Counted from the stretch's first letter, positions 10,851 through 21,365 are shown. The stretch is 30,080 bases of DNA from Asterionellopsis glacialis (GCA_014885115.2 WKLE02005628.1:1-30080), one strand, 5' to 3'. Made by a program: numbers and translations. The notes: generated by a model from the sequence alone, not told the origin.

Positions 10851-13258
10851 GAACCAGCTAGCCAGTAAAATAGTAACACTTCTTACCCACAACCATCTTC
10901 AGATGTTGTGTTCTTGCAACACCCCCCAAAGGAAAAAAAACAGTGCTTGGCTGCAGGGAGGCCAATCACCAAGCCTTTCTATATCCTCTAGTCTAGTAGA
11001 TGGAAAGGCAAAATAGAAATATATTTCAGTTGGACTGAAAGTGTAGTACAGGATGGGCACATAAAAATTCCACAATTTTCCTTCTGATTCAACTCTGTTT
11101 CATCATTGCCCTGTGAGGAAGACTATCATGAATATCAATGAAAATCGGGCAAGGTACATGTGGATGCACCAAACTTCTGCATAACAATTTTGGCATCAAT
11201 CCAATATGAGCAAAACAATGGGAAGGATTGTTTGTCAACCAAAGAGTGGCATTCAAGAACAAGATCAATACCTGACTCAAGATCAACCCAGATGAAGCAA
11301 GGTTATTGGAGCAACACAAGTTTTGAAGTGGAGGCCACTCAATAATGCTCAAGTCAAGGCAAGAACTTGTTGTCCTACCACATACTACTTGGAACAGGAA
11401 AGGACAAGAAGCAACAACACTTGGAGAAATATCATATTTGAGTGCACAGTTGTATGAATGTTATTCTGACTTTTACCAGGAGGAATTTCTAACATTGTCA
11501 ACATTGTTAACATTAACTACTGCTGATGAATGAATCAAACTCCCTGCAAAAAGAGTGAAAATGGTGATATTGAAGATTGATCCAAGATTTTAACAAGAAT
11601 TCCATACATCACACCATGATAAACATAATCAGGATATAGAGTACTGTACTATATGTACATATATTTTTAGCAGGTCTACAGAGGGGCACACAAAAATGTT
11701 TCCTTTGTTTCACCTAGTAGAGAGCTGGAACAACTTCATTCTTCCTGTCATATCTTTATAAAAGTATTCACATACTTGCAACATTACAAGCACCAAAACA
11801 TTTTTATTCTTACCATCAAATTCAACAGGGTCATCATCATTTTTTTGTTAACATATTAGCAGAATGTTGAGAAATGGTTGAACAATAAAAGTGCTGTCCA
11901 CATTAACTAAATTAATTAAATTCCTCTAAGAGGAGACCCAGTAGATGAACCTCTCATATAAAAATTACAACCTTGAATTTTAAAATGTTTTTCACATCAT
12001 AACATTGTACTATATTTAATTTTTTCCCCCCAATTGAATGTAGACATCAAAATTTGTCTGTACAGTCACTGTTGAATATTATTTCTTATATAGTTAAGTT
12101 AGTAAGTGATTCTGAGTGCGACAACTCCCAAATGTGGATTTTTACAGGTAGTACAAAGCAATGCCTTAGTCTTGTTGAAATCTGACACAACAAACAGTTT
12201 CTTAAAAATTAAATCCTTTACAAAAGTATTGAGCCCTAACCAACTGGAAACAAGAAGAATTTAGAATAATACTGCTTGGAATATATTTTTTCATGGGCAC
12301 AAGAAGATCTATATCTATCAATATAAATACAAAAAGAGGTCAGGTATCTTTTGATACTGGGGGGTTGAGATTATAAGAAATTTAGGGAGGACTACTGGTG
12401 GCACTGTGAGATCATAAAGTGAACAATAATACTAAATGAATATTGTAAACAACCAATCAATTAATTTTCTATGTCCTTTTAAATCATCATGAAGTACCTA
12501 CTGCCTACACTTTATGCAAGCTGGCTGCATCTTCATAGTGGACAAAATATCATTCCTTTGGATTTCTACCTCTACTATAGCCTCAGGGTCAAAAATAAAA
12601 ATTCATTATTGGCAAAACCTTTTGATTTTATACAAGACATGCCTTGAAGCCTCTCTGTTTGCCTTGCCCTTTTGTAAGAAAAAGGAAGGTCCTCTGCATC
12701 ATTGGGTGACTGCTGACCATCCTAATGTTGTAGTTCTGTTGTAACAACAGCACGGTTGTAAAAATATTCTTATCAGTCTCTGCTTCATCATTTTCATTTC
12801 TTTGCTCTTTCATGACATCATAATGGAGCAATACACAATCTTTGTTCACGCACATGCTCAACAGATATTGATTTAATTATTTGAAGGATCTCACAACAAG
12901 GACACAAAACTTTGCCTTCTCAACAAGGACACCAAGAACTCTTTGAATCTCTTTTCTAATAGCAAGTCTTGCCATTTTGCATAGATTTTTCTAATGTTTA
13001 TAAGGCCTTCACTGTGACAATTTAAATTCTGAGTAGTTGCAACAAAAATCAATGTTGTAACTAGACCATGATTGTTGAGAAAAGCATGGAGTGACATGTG
13101 GAGGGACTTGCGTAATAGCTAGAGTATAGGACTACCCAGTATCACAATCAAATTTTCTGGTCCACTTTTGTGAGGATGAAAAATTGAAAAATTGACGCGC
13201 CGTGATTGTTTCGATCTCTTTTTTTTTATTATAATCTACAGTTTTCAGAAACCTCGTG

Positions 13259-13272
13259 AAAGCTCAAAGCTC
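13259..13272. repeat. AAAGCTC heptamer, two copies
   Basis: Two tandem AAAGCTC units followed by G. The same unit recurs four times about 90 bp downstream, in the region before the aminopeptidase gene. Confidence 0.6.
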
Positions 13273-13361
13273 GAAGGGACCCCATGTGCAGAAAGAAATT
13301 TTGTCCATTTTGAGCATTGAGCTGTGAACAATTTCAAACAGGTTATGGTCCTCCAAAAATG

Positions 13362-13389
13362 AAAGCTCAAAGCTCAAAGCTCAAAGCTC
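13362..13389. repeat. AAAGCTC heptamer, four copies
   Basis: Four perfect tandem copies of AAAGCTC followed by G, about 255 bp before the aminopeptidase ATG. The array lies on the CpG-normal side of the block boundary. It may be promoter-linked or just a minisatellite. Confidence 0.7.
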
Positions 13390-13642
13390 GACAACGTCTG
13401 CAGGGGCTCTAATACTGTAAATTGATCCTGAACCACACCACAAGATCCATAGAACAACCAGAAGGTCATCATCATTAATTTTGGATCTTGTGCCAGAAGA
13501 AATACGTGTAGATGTATTGAGTGGATCCCAATAAATAATTAAAAACGAAGGAGAGAACGGCAAAAATAAGGATCTTGTTGAAGCCAGAAAATCTAATCGG
13601 AAAGATCAAGGAAGAAACTTTTTGTTCACTACGAAACAAACC

Positions 13643-15415
13643 ATGTTATCGTCTACAATTCGAGGTTTCATGCTTCGATCAAGATCAACATGTAGAGCAG
13701 TCGGCAAACCTATATCTCGAGATTTTCAAACGACTTCAAAATCTTATACTACTTTTTTTGTTCGCAGCCGGTATTCAATGATGTTACTGAAGGACCAACT
13801 TACTCGATGTCAGAGCACCATGGCAGAATATGATTTTGTAGAGGAACGAAATCGTTGGCAGCATCTCGTGGCTGCTGACAAAAACGACCCCGTAAAGCCT
13901 ACAGGTTACATCATTCCCATTAACAAAGAAGATTTTGACCAAATTTTGGAAGAATTAAGGCTTACTCGAGATGATGATGGCATGGCTACCTGGCTAGAAT
14001 ATCAGTATCAAACGGGAATTGTTGAACTTCCACCGGATTCCCCAATATGTTCCTTACTGGATAGAATATGGAATTTAAACCTTAATTCGAAGAAGGTCAT
14101 TTTGGTAGGCAGGGAAAAAGGGGATGAAGAAGAAATAGACAGAGAAGGAAGTCAGAATCTGAGGCCTAGGCCTGTCAATATGACTTCCCTAGCAAAGTAT
14201 GTTTCAAAAAAGAAGAGTGATATCTTCAAGGTGTTGTACATCTCGGAAGAGTTTACAAACCACCTCGAAGACGATGTTTTATCGTACTGTCTTGAAGCGT
14301 ATTCATTTGACAGATACAAAACTCGCGACAAAGAATGCGACAGCGAGACAACGAAACAGTCCAAGGTAATTTTTCCAAACTCAGTTGAACGAAAAGTTAC
14401 AGCAGCTTTGACGAGAGCAACCTATTTAGTACGTGATTTGGTTTGTACACCAGCAATGGATATGACACCTGAATGTCTGCAACGAGTGATCGAAGAATGG
14501 TCGGACGATCACAATAACTTATCTGTCGAAACGATTGTTGGAACAGACTTATTGTCTTATTCTGGGTCACTTACCGATGGGCATGGATGTGGTATGATTT
14601 ATAACGTGGGAGCAGCTGCTACGAGACCGGACCACGAGCCACGTCTCATACATGTATCATATCAACCACCCAATGCAACGAAAAAAATTGCATTGGTTGG
14701 AAAGGGAGTTACCTACGACACGGGTGGTCTCAATTTGAAACCGGGTAATTCCATGTTGAACATGAAGAAAGACATGGGTGGTGCTGCTCATGTGTTTGGA
14801 TTGATTTCATGTCTCGTCGAAATGGAGGCACCTGTTGCCATAGATGCATGGATTCCTACAGTAGAGAATGTTATTGATGGGAATTCGTATCGGCCTGGAG
14901 ATGTCCTCACGTCAGTCATCGGATTGACAACTGAAATTGGAAATACGGATGCAGAGGGTAGATTGATTCTTGGGGATGCCTTAGCGTTGGCTAGCGCGGA
15001 AGAGCCAGATTTCATTCTAGACTTTGCTACGTTGACGGGGGCTGCCCGTGTTGCAATGGGAACCAGCGTTGTTCCATTTTTCTCGAATCGTTCTGACCTT
15101 GCAGCTGCCATCATGTCCGCAGCAGTACAGGAGAAAGATCCTATGTGGCAATTACCACTTTGGGAAGGGTACGAGGAAAGAATCACGAAAAGTTCTAAAA
15201 TTGCAGACCTGCGAAACATCCCAAGTGATAACGGGCTTGGCGGTGCTATTACGGCAGCTCTTTATCTGAAACAATTCGTTGGACAAAGTGGCGGAAAGAA
15301 TCAATTTCCTTGGGTCCACGTCGACGTATGCGCAATGGAAGGTTCAAACGGTGTAGGCGAAGCTCAAGGACTTCGGACTATGTTTCGCTTCATCTGGGAC
15401 CAAAGTGTTTCTTAA
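13643..15415 (+). CDS. Leucyl aminopeptidase, peptidase family M17
   Basis: This is a two-metal aminopeptidase that removes N-terminal residues from peptides. The M17 catalytic domain fills the C-terminal half. With the ATG at 13643 as residue 1, the ligands and active-site residues K354, D359, K366, D377, D436, E438 and R440 have the same spacing as bovine lens aminopeptidase (K250, D255, K262, D273, D332, E334, R336). The signature NTDAEGRL starts at N434. The protein is 590 residues, slightly longer than typical because of an N-terminal extension of about 60 residues. That extension is rich in Arg, Ser and Thr with almost no acidic residues, which suggests organelle, probably mitochondrial, import. 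An upstream TTG could extend the frame but has no support as a start. There are no introns. The stop lies 88 bp from that of the convergent CtIP/Sae2 gene. Confidence 0.97.
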   Translation: MLSSTIRGFMLRSRSTCRAVGKPISRDFQTTSKSYTTFFVRSRYSMMLLKDQLTRCQSTMAEYDFVEERNRWQHLVAADKNDPVKPTGYIIPINKEDFDQILEELRLTRDDDGMATWLEYQYQTGIVELPPDSPICSLLDRIWNLNLNSKKVILVGREKGDEEEIDREGSQNLRPRPVNMTSLAKYVSKKKSDIFKVLYISEEFTNHLEDDVLSYCLEAYSFDRYKTRDKECDSETTKQSKVIFPNSVERKVTAALTRATYLVRDLVCTPAMDMTPECLQRVIEEWSDDHNNLSVETIVGTDLLSYSGSLTDGHGCGMIYNVGAAATRPDHEPRLIHVSYQPPNATKKIALVGKGVTYDTGGLNLKPGNSMLNMKKDMGGAAHVFGLISCLVEMEAPVAIDAWIPTVENVIDGNSYRPGDVLTSVIGLTTEIGNTDAEGRLILGDALALASAEEPDFILDFATLTGAARVAMGTSVVPFFSNRSDLAAAIMSAAVQEKDPMWQLPLWEGYEERITKSSKIADLRNIPSDNGLGGAITAALYLKQFVGQSGGKNQFPWVHVDVCAMEGSNGVGEAQGLRTMFRFIWDQSVS

Positions 15416-15503
15416 AGGGACTAGAGGAAGGAAAAAAGATGCTCTGACGTTTTATTAGAAAATGAGACGCAACGAAGAGCTAGCTTTACTCTGTAATGAG
15501 ATT

Positions 15504-18500
15504 TTAAATTTCTGTTTCATCGGAAGCATCCTTTCGTTTTTTGATAGAATCTGCAAATGATAGCTCCCAGAAATCATCTGGTGTCTGCGGGGGTGTATGA
15601 CGTGCGCGATGTCTTGAACAGTTGTGAAGATGATTTCGATTAAAGACATGGCCACCAGGTGCATTACACACAGCATCAACAAATACATCGCACTCAGGAC
15701 AAGTACGTGCAGGAAGTGTTTGACGTTCAGCTTTATTCCTCACAACCTCTTGATACCTGTATGCACCAGAACCGTCTTCATTGTGACCATTGGTATTGCC
15801 ATTATCATTGCCACTTTCATTATAAGGAGGGCTGCTTGGTCGCATTGTACGAGGCTGTCTGGTTTGAGGATGGTGACTTTTGTCTACATCAGGAGATGTT
15901 TCTAAAGAGTTGCTGTTGTTGTTGGTTGTATATTGCGCATTGGACTTAAAGAAATTGTTATTATTCCTGGAAGGAACAGAATCGGGAACAATCCTGTTAT
16001 CATTATTGGAGTTAGCTTTGTGTTCAGCCAATGGCACCATACCTGTAGTTTTTGCAGAAGCAGCAACACTACTTAAAACTCTTTCTTGAAAGTTGTTAAT
16101 GGAAGACCGAACAGATTTTTGTCGTGATTTTATTAATGTAGTAGACTTTGTGTCCACTTTGATTTTTTTCGTGACAGGCTGTTCTGTCATTGAAATTGAT
16201 GGTTTTAAATGTCGTATAGCATCATCTTTATGTTGCTGCACCTCTGGAACAACAACAACTTCTGAAGTAGTATTTTCTCCTGTGTTTTCTTTGACATTAA
16301 AACCAACTGTTGGTTTGTTTATCATCGATTCATCTTTATTCAAAGTACATGTATACTGGGATAGCAATGGTAAAGACTGATCAATCTGTGTTTGACTTTC
16401 ATCGACATGTTCCTCCGGGCTACTGCTACTACTGCTAGGACTACTTGCTGGCAGAGTGGCTTGCACCTTGGGTAGTTCATTGGTCACTGTCTGTCTTTCG
16501 TTTTGATTCGGTGTACTATCAGCAGAAGAAGGAAGAGAAGAAACTTGTGGTAAATGATGCTGTTCCTGTAACTGCATTTGTTGTCGTTGCTTCTGCTCTT
16601 TTCCGTATTCCTCCACTGTTAAAGTGGAGTGATGTTGATGTCGTTGTAGTAGTCCTAAGTCACTTGTCTTTTGCTGCTGTGAGTCAGGGTCCTTCAAGGC
16701 TGGATCCTGTGTTAGATGATATATATCTGCTAATTGTGTTTCACTCATTGCTTCTACCTCAATTTGAGAGAAAGGAGCTTTAGGAGTATTGTTATTATCA
16801 TTGTTTGGAATCTTGTCCTTAGTGTCGCGGTGTTGTTGTTGTTGTTGTTGTTGGACAGCATGTTGTATGGAGGCTCTGTAAAGGTCAGGTGACAAATTCG
16901 ATGCTTTCTGCAGAGAATATTGTTGCTGTAGCTGGGTCTCCCCCGCTCTAGTTTGATTGGGATTTTCTTGCAAAGCTTTAGTAGACGGTCGATGGAAACT
17001 AGTGTCCACACTTTGTAGATACGGCTCTCCTTGTTGTTGCTTGACAGATGTTGTATTATCCTGTTGCCAAGAGGTAGTAGTTGGATCCAAATTCTCTTTA
17101 TCACTACTTTTGTGATTTTTAGCCATGGCATGTGCTGGGTCTGTTGTCATCATTGTAATTGGAATTTGCCAACTCCTACTTTGTTGTTGTTGTTGATAAT
17201 GATGGGGTTCTTGTGTTTCTTCCTGGCGTGGCATATGATGATTCAATGGAAATTGTTCGGAGTTTGACAAGTGCATTTGATGTTGCTCGTTGGTACGAGT
17301 ACGTTCGAGTCGATCCAATAGTGTAGCACGAGGTGTTGTGGTTGCTGCTGCTGCTGGTGTTGTCTCCAACCTCGTAGTAGTAGCAGGTGTGTGTAAGGAA
17401 TCTTCTTTTAGTGCTGCTGTATTATAGTGTTGTTCCGAGGGGGGAGGATCCATCCTATGTATGCCTGTCCAAGGAGAAGGAGTTACAGTATTATTCTGAT
17501 GCTCATAAGAATTTTTTGTTGCTGTTGGAGGAAGTTTTGTGGATGTCATTGGTGCTGCCGGTTTTGACGATGATGGTGCTGGGGTCGTAGTTGTTGTCTT
17601 GGGTGTATATGCTGCACTAGTAGTAGTAGTAGAATCCAATTGGGGTGTCTCCATCATTTGCCTCTTTGCAGTTGCTTTGTTTGATGGAGGGATAGAGTTT
17701 GCTGCAGTAGCAGTAGTAACAACACCATTGGAAATCTGTTGCTGATTAATCATTTCATGACGAGATGGTTCAGGCAAATTCTGATTTCTTTTTGATCCCA
17801 AGGGAAGATTTTGATGATCCATGGTATTATTCTTGTCGTTGTTGTTGGTACTATTCATTGTTTTATTTGAAGCACCAGTAGAAGTAGACGTAGTTGATTC
17901 CTTCATTGTGGGTACAGACGGATATCGAACATGTCTTCGTTCAAGTTCTTTCATTTGTGGTACAAATTTAGTTTGAATTTCCGCAAACCATTTTTTATAA
18001 TTTGCTGTTATAGTGGATGCCTCATGGGTTAATTTTGCATTTTGAGCCACCAATCGTGCCTGCGTTGCTTGTACACCATCTCGTTGAGATACCAATTTGG
18101 CACACTTGGCCTCTAACCATAAATTTTTGTGTCGTTCCTTATCTAATAATAGTTGTGTTTCCTGCAATGCTCGTTGTATAATTTGAAATGTTGATGTTTG
18201 TTCACGTAATTGTTTTTCCAGTTGACGTATTCTTATTGTTTGTTGTTGTTGTTGTTGCTGCACAATGTTAGGATCTTGTCTTTGATAATTACGATGATTC
18301 TCCTTTTGTGATGGCTGTTGTTGTTGTTGTTGTTGTTGTTGTTCCATACGATTGGAATCCGAATGTGGTATTTGTCTACTAGTGTCTCCTCTAAAATCGT
18401 TACGATCATTCCTTGTAATTGATGCTCTTGGCACCATGCGTTGTTGCTGTTGTTCCCGTTGGCGACCACGGTCGTCATACGTGTTGGTGAACTCAGTCAC

Positions 18501-18962
18501 ATCGTCATTGTCATTATCAATAGGCAAATCTCTATCTGTACCTTTATTATTTTCCTCTTTATGAAATACAACAATTGTACTTGCATCGTCATCATCATGA
18601 TCGAAATATTCATCCTGTTTTGTAGTAGAAGTATCGACAGTATTGCTTTGTGCACCGCTAACAACTTGTTCTTGTTTATAAACATTTGTGCTTGTCATTG
18701 TTGTTTGTGGGACAGGGACACCACTTGAATTACCTTCCCTTCGTGATATCGGTGGTGATTTGGAACGTGATTTACTTCCATGACTGGCACCACCCGTACC
18801 GGTACTTGACAATGATTTTCGTGTACCACTTTCATCGTCGGACGTCATTCGATGAGATGCGCTTGTACTACTTGTTTGAATCAGATTCCGTTTCTTTTTA
18901 TGAAGCCATGCCATTGCTGATTGAGTTTGATGCTGCTGCTGTTGTTGTTGTTCGGACGCCAT
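15504..18962 (-). CDS. CtIP/Sae2/Ctp1-type DNA end-resection factor
   Basis: This 1152-residue intronless frame ends in a clear Sae2/CtIP C-terminal domain. The family activates the Mre11-Rad50-Nbs1/Xrs2 nuclease to open protein-blocked or hairpin DNA ends for homologous recombination and meiosis. Visible landmarks are C1088-x2-C1091 (TCPECD), the RHR DNA-binding motif in CSRHRAR (C1115-R1121), and PPQTPDDFWELSF. T1127 in the last motif aligns with human CtIP T847 and yeast Sae2 S267, the CDK site required for resection. A predicted coiled coil at roughly residues 240-345 is where the family oligomerises. Most of the rest is Gln/Asn/Ser/Thr-rich and probably disordered, with several poly-Gln runs and scattered SP, TP, SQ and TQ sites. 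Human CtIP has 897 residues and yeast Sae2 345, so this is unusually long. The start at 18962 is the first ATG of the frame. It diverges from the coiled-coil gene at 19701. Confidence 0.88.
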   Translation of the reverse strand: MASEQQQQQQHQTQSAMAWLHKKKRNLIQTSSTSASHRMTSDDESGTRKSLSSTGTGGASHGSKSRSKSPPISRREGNSSGVPVPQTTMTSTNVYKQEQVVSGAQSNTVDTSTTKQDEYFDHDDDDASTIVVFHKEENNKGTDRDLPIDNDNDDVTEFTNTYDDRGRQREQQQQRMVPRASITRNDRNDFRGDTSRQIPHSDSNRMEQQQQQQQQQPSQKENHRNYQRQDPNIVQQQQQQQTIRIRQLEKQLREQTSTFQIIQRALQETQLLLDKERHKNLWLEAKCAKLVSQRDGVQATQARLVAQNAKLTHEASTITANYKKWFAEIQTKFVPQMKELERRHVRYPSVPTMKESTTSTSTGASNKTMNSTNNNDKNNTMDHQNLPLGSKRNQNLPEPSRHEMINQQQISNGVVTTATAANSIPPSNKATAKRQMMETPQLDSTTTTSAAYTPKTTTTTPAPSSSKPAAPMTSTKLPPTATKNSYEHQNNTVTPSPWTGIHRMDPPPSEQHYNTAALKEDSLHTPATTTRLETTPAAAATTTPRATLLDRLERTRTNEQHQMHLSNSEQFPLNHHMPRQEETQEPHHYQQQQQSRSWQIPITMMTTDPAHAMAKNHKSSDKENLDPTTTSWQQDNTTSVKQQQGEPYLQSVDTSFHRPSTKALQENPNQTRAGETQLQQQYSLQKASNLSPDLYRASIQHAVQQQQQQQHRDTKDKIPNNDNNNTPKAPFSQIEVEAMSETQLADIYHLTQDPALKDPDSQQQKTSDLGLLQRHQHHSTLTVEEYGKEQKQRQQMQLQEQHHLPQVSSLPSSADSTPNQNERQTVTNELPKVQATLPASSPSSSSSSPEEHVDESQTQIDQSLPLLSQYTCTLNKDESMINKPTVGFNVKENTGENTTSEVVVVPEVQQHKDDAIRHLKPSISMTEQPVTKKIKVDTKSTTLIKSRQKSVRSSINNFQERVLSSVAASAKTTGMVPLAEHKANSNNDNRIVPDSVPSRNNNNFFKSNAQYTTNNNSNSLETSPDVDKSHHPQTRQPRTMRPSSPPYNESGNDNGNTNGHNEDGSGAYRYQEVVRNKAERQTLPARTCPECDVFVDAVCNAPGGHVFNRNHLHNCSRHRARHTPPQTPDDFWELSFADSIKKRKDASDETEI
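18236..18345 (-). repeat. Poly-glutamine microsatellites in the CtIP/Sae2 gene
   Basis: Two in-frame CAA/CAG runs encode seven and nine consecutive Gln residues, separated by a short charged segment, just before the predicted coiled coil. Triplet runs are likely polymorphic in length. Confidence 0.8.
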
Positions 18963-19700
18963 GGTAAAATATATTCAAACTGAAGAATTCAAACTTGACT
19001 ATCAAGTAAGTACGGTAGCTTCTCTACTATTCTATAGTCATCACTTTTTTTTCTTTTTACCCCCTTCTCCCTTCTATTAAATAATGATAGTTTACAAACC
19101 GACAGTTTTGAAAAAAGGTCTTTGTTGAAATGATTCTATCGTGACAATGTTGGTGTTGGACTTTGTTTGTTTTCGTTTTTTCAGAGTCTACTTTTGTGAT
19201 GAAAAAGAAAATAGAGGACGGCGGGACAGAAAATTTGAATGATACACCCATTATTTTATTTTGTTTTTATTTTGGCCCGTGTGTCGTGGAGGGAGATCTT
19301 TCGTCTCTTGCGCGCGCCAAAATATTTTTTACGTATCAATCAGTACTAATCCTAGAAGTAAAAGTAGACACGTTCCTGTACACAATCTCTCCCCACATTC
19401 CATCCAAAATTCACTCATGCACTTTTATAAATGTCACTATTAGGAGTTCTATTTACATTGTAGTTTCGGCGGGAAGCTCTAGCTAAAAAATCTTGGTTCT
19501 TCCTTGTCGCCGCCCCCCGCGGCGCTCTATTCTTCCTTGCCATCATGAAAATGTAATCATCTTCCATATCTTGTTCACTGCTCTGTCCATTTGGAATACA
19601 TGTTATCATTCTTCTTGACAAAGATAGAGTATTCCATCATTCCATAATATTGATCGATCAATCAATCGGCCGCCCCGCCCCGCCCCGCCCCGCCCCCCCC
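18963..19700. promoter_or_regulatory. Divergent upstream region of the CtIP/Sae2 and coiled-coil genes
   Basis: This 738-bp region separates two outward-facing genes and has no frame with coding character. It should hold both promoters, though this is inferred from layout. A GC-rich CGCCCCCCGCGGCG patch lies near 19510, and a GCCCC array abuts the plus-strand start codon. Confidence 0.5.
19672..19700 (+). repeat. GCCCC pentamer array directly before a start codon
   Basis: Four tandem GCCCC units and a final G with eight C run straight into the ATG at 19701. The minus strand is therefore a series of G4 blocks separated by single C, a strong G-quadruplex pattern in the template strand of the downstream gene. 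The C-rich strand could form an i-motif. Confidence 0.85.
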
Positions 19701-21031
19701 ATGATGATGAACTCTCGGGACAACAACAACAACAACAACAACATGACACCTACCACGGGGACCACACCAACTGCATCGTCCTTTGGTACCCACAACAACA
19801 GCAACAACAGCAATCCTACAAATAGTAATCATCATCATCACCACAATCATACGAATCCTGACAATGATATTATTCAAAAGTTACATGGTGTTTTAGCTAA
19901 AGTACGTCGTGATGTCGATCATGTACATCGTCAAAAAGAATTGTCCATGGAACGATTACGTTTAGTTCAAGAAGAACGGACTTCAACGGAAAAAACAGTT
20001 GCCTCTCTACAAGAGAAATTACAAACACTCACCACACAAGCTACTCATGAAGCTACACAAGACATTCAACAATTAGAACAAGATGTACAAAAACTTACCA
20101 AAGAGGTACGTCCAGACAGTAGCAATGTATCTTGCTTATTCTTTGTACTATCTTGTCTTTTTTTTTAATGACTTCCTGTATAACATGATATTACATCACA
20201 TTGCATCATACCTTTGATATCACCACTCTCTACTTTAAACAAAATTAGGTTCAATTTCAACATTCCGAACTTTTAGGAAAGAAAGATAAAATTACCAAAC
20301 TTCAAAATTATATCCATATAACGACAAACGAAAGGAAAGCATCCTTAAATACAGCAAGAGAGAACTTACGTACACAACGTGAAAAGATTGCATCGGCATC
20401 TACCAATGCTTGTAGGACTACTCGTGAAACTACACATGGGGGTGACATTCAACAAGAACAAGAACAACAAAAGGTCACCATTATGAATAAACTTCAATAT
20501 CTTCTTCAACAAGAAATGGACTATCATCATACTTGTGATTCCTCATCTTCTTTGGAAGAAGGAATGATCATCATGTGGAGTAAATGGTCAAGAGTGATTG
20601 AACAAAAAGCAAACATACTCCTAACGGAAACAAATCAAGTACAACGTACATGTACAAAACTTGAAAGACGTATCAATGGATATCAAATGCATTTAATGGA
20701 TTGTACTACTATTAGTAATGACAATACCACGATCATCATCAACAATAATAATCATAATGACAAAGAAGTAGAAACGAATACTAGTACAATGGAGACAGCA
20801 CAGCATGATGGCAACATTAGGATTACGATGAATCATCATCACAATAATCATGGTCATGACGACGACTATATCATGCACACTGATAACAATGATAATGCTG
20901 ACACGACGACTGGTACTAGTCCTACTATTGCCATGGACCACAAAAACAAACAAGATATATCTAAAACAACAATGGAAATGGAAGCCTCTAATCTCTCTCC
21001 TCATAATGAAGCAACGGACTTGCAACAGTAA
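19701..21031 (+). CDS. Coiled-coil protein of unknown function, two exons
   Basis: I do not recognise this gene. Exon 1 (19701-20105) and exon 2 (20249-21031) join in phase 0 through a GTACGT...TTAG intron to give 395 residues. The N-terminus is low complexity: Asn run at residues 8-14, Thr/Asn stretch, His run near 44-50. Residues about 56-185 read as a long charged coiled coil (QKLHGVLAKVRRDVDHVHRQ, then ASLQEKLQTLTTQ). A second, shorter helical part contains WSKWSRVIEQKANILL. The tail is Asn/His/Asp/Thr-rich and acidic. No transmembrane segment or catalytic motif is seen. The first ATG is followed by two more, so initiation may vary by a residue or two; an upstream TTG in frame is not credible. 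The open coiled-coil frame across the join makes a real gene likely. Confidence 0.75.
20106..20248 (+). other. Spliceosomal intron of the coiled-coil gene
   Basis: This 143-bp, T-rich intron starts GTACGT and ends ATTAG. Reading into it brings a stop within about 22 codons, whereas splicing continues the coiled-coil pattern with VQFQHSELLGKKDKITKLQ. Confidence 0.8.
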
Positions 21032-21365
21032 CGTCGAAAATTCACACATACACACTGGATGGGGTGTATTGTTTTGATGTCATTCATTTTGTGTATTCTC
21101 TATATACGAAAAGCTCAAGAAGAATGACAACATAATGCTATACGGCAGATACGGTAGGAAGGGAGCACTCAATCGATTACAATAATTGCTATATATAATA
21201 TCTTACCTTTAGTAATGGTTTATGCAAACAAATATTATACCAATCCAAAAATATAACCATCCTCTTTCTCTCTCCTTTCTTGCCTCCAAAAAAGGTTGTG
21301 CTAAATTCTCTTTGTCTTTCTCTAGCCTTACCCCCTTTTCTTCAATTCTTATATTAATATTACCT
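21032..21365. other. Convergent 3' intergenic region
   Basis: This 334-bp stretch between the stops of the coiled-coil gene and Sec10 is AT-rich and should hold both 3' ends. No gene, RNA or repeat of note is seen. Confidence 0.5.

Larger units (their letters stand above)
6461..13180. other. AT-rich, CpG-depleted repeat desert, no recognisable gene
   Basis: Nothing over 6.7 kb supports a gene. Open frames are short (60-104 codons) and low complexity. Weak traces of decayed coding sequence may exist: plus strand near 7560-7670 (a readable LGCTPELEAQVFKEWTHFYM stretch) and minus strand near 9640-9835. Neither could be assigned. CpG is almost absent. Homopolymer C runs interrupt the stretch at about 7950 and 8931. 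Most likely it is old transposon or intergenic repeat material continuous with the element at 3219-6460. Confidence 0.6.

Noticed and set aside
11089..11533. Cluster of overlapping 60-87 codon frames on both strands
   Set aside because: No domain, no splice pattern joining them, and composition like the surrounding non-coding DNA.
6461..13180. Possible LTR retrotransposon in the desert
   Set aside because: I found no paired long terminal repeats, reverse transcriptase or integrase motifs, or primer binding site on either strand.
13622..13642. TTG start extending the aminopeptidase by seven residues
   Set aside because: A non-ATG start has no support here; the ATG at 13643 begins a plausible targeting peptide.
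16455..16475. Match to the transposon motif GGCTTGCACCTTGG inside the CtIP/Sae2 gene
   Set aside because: A short match inside continuous coding sequence without neighbouring transposon sequence, probably chance.
15624..18967. Many plus-strand open frames opposite the CtIP/Sae2 gene, rich in Leu, Val and Cys
   Set aside because: They are the complement of CAA/CAG, AAC and ACA-rich codons, which read as hydrophobic residues in antisense. They are shadows of the real gene.
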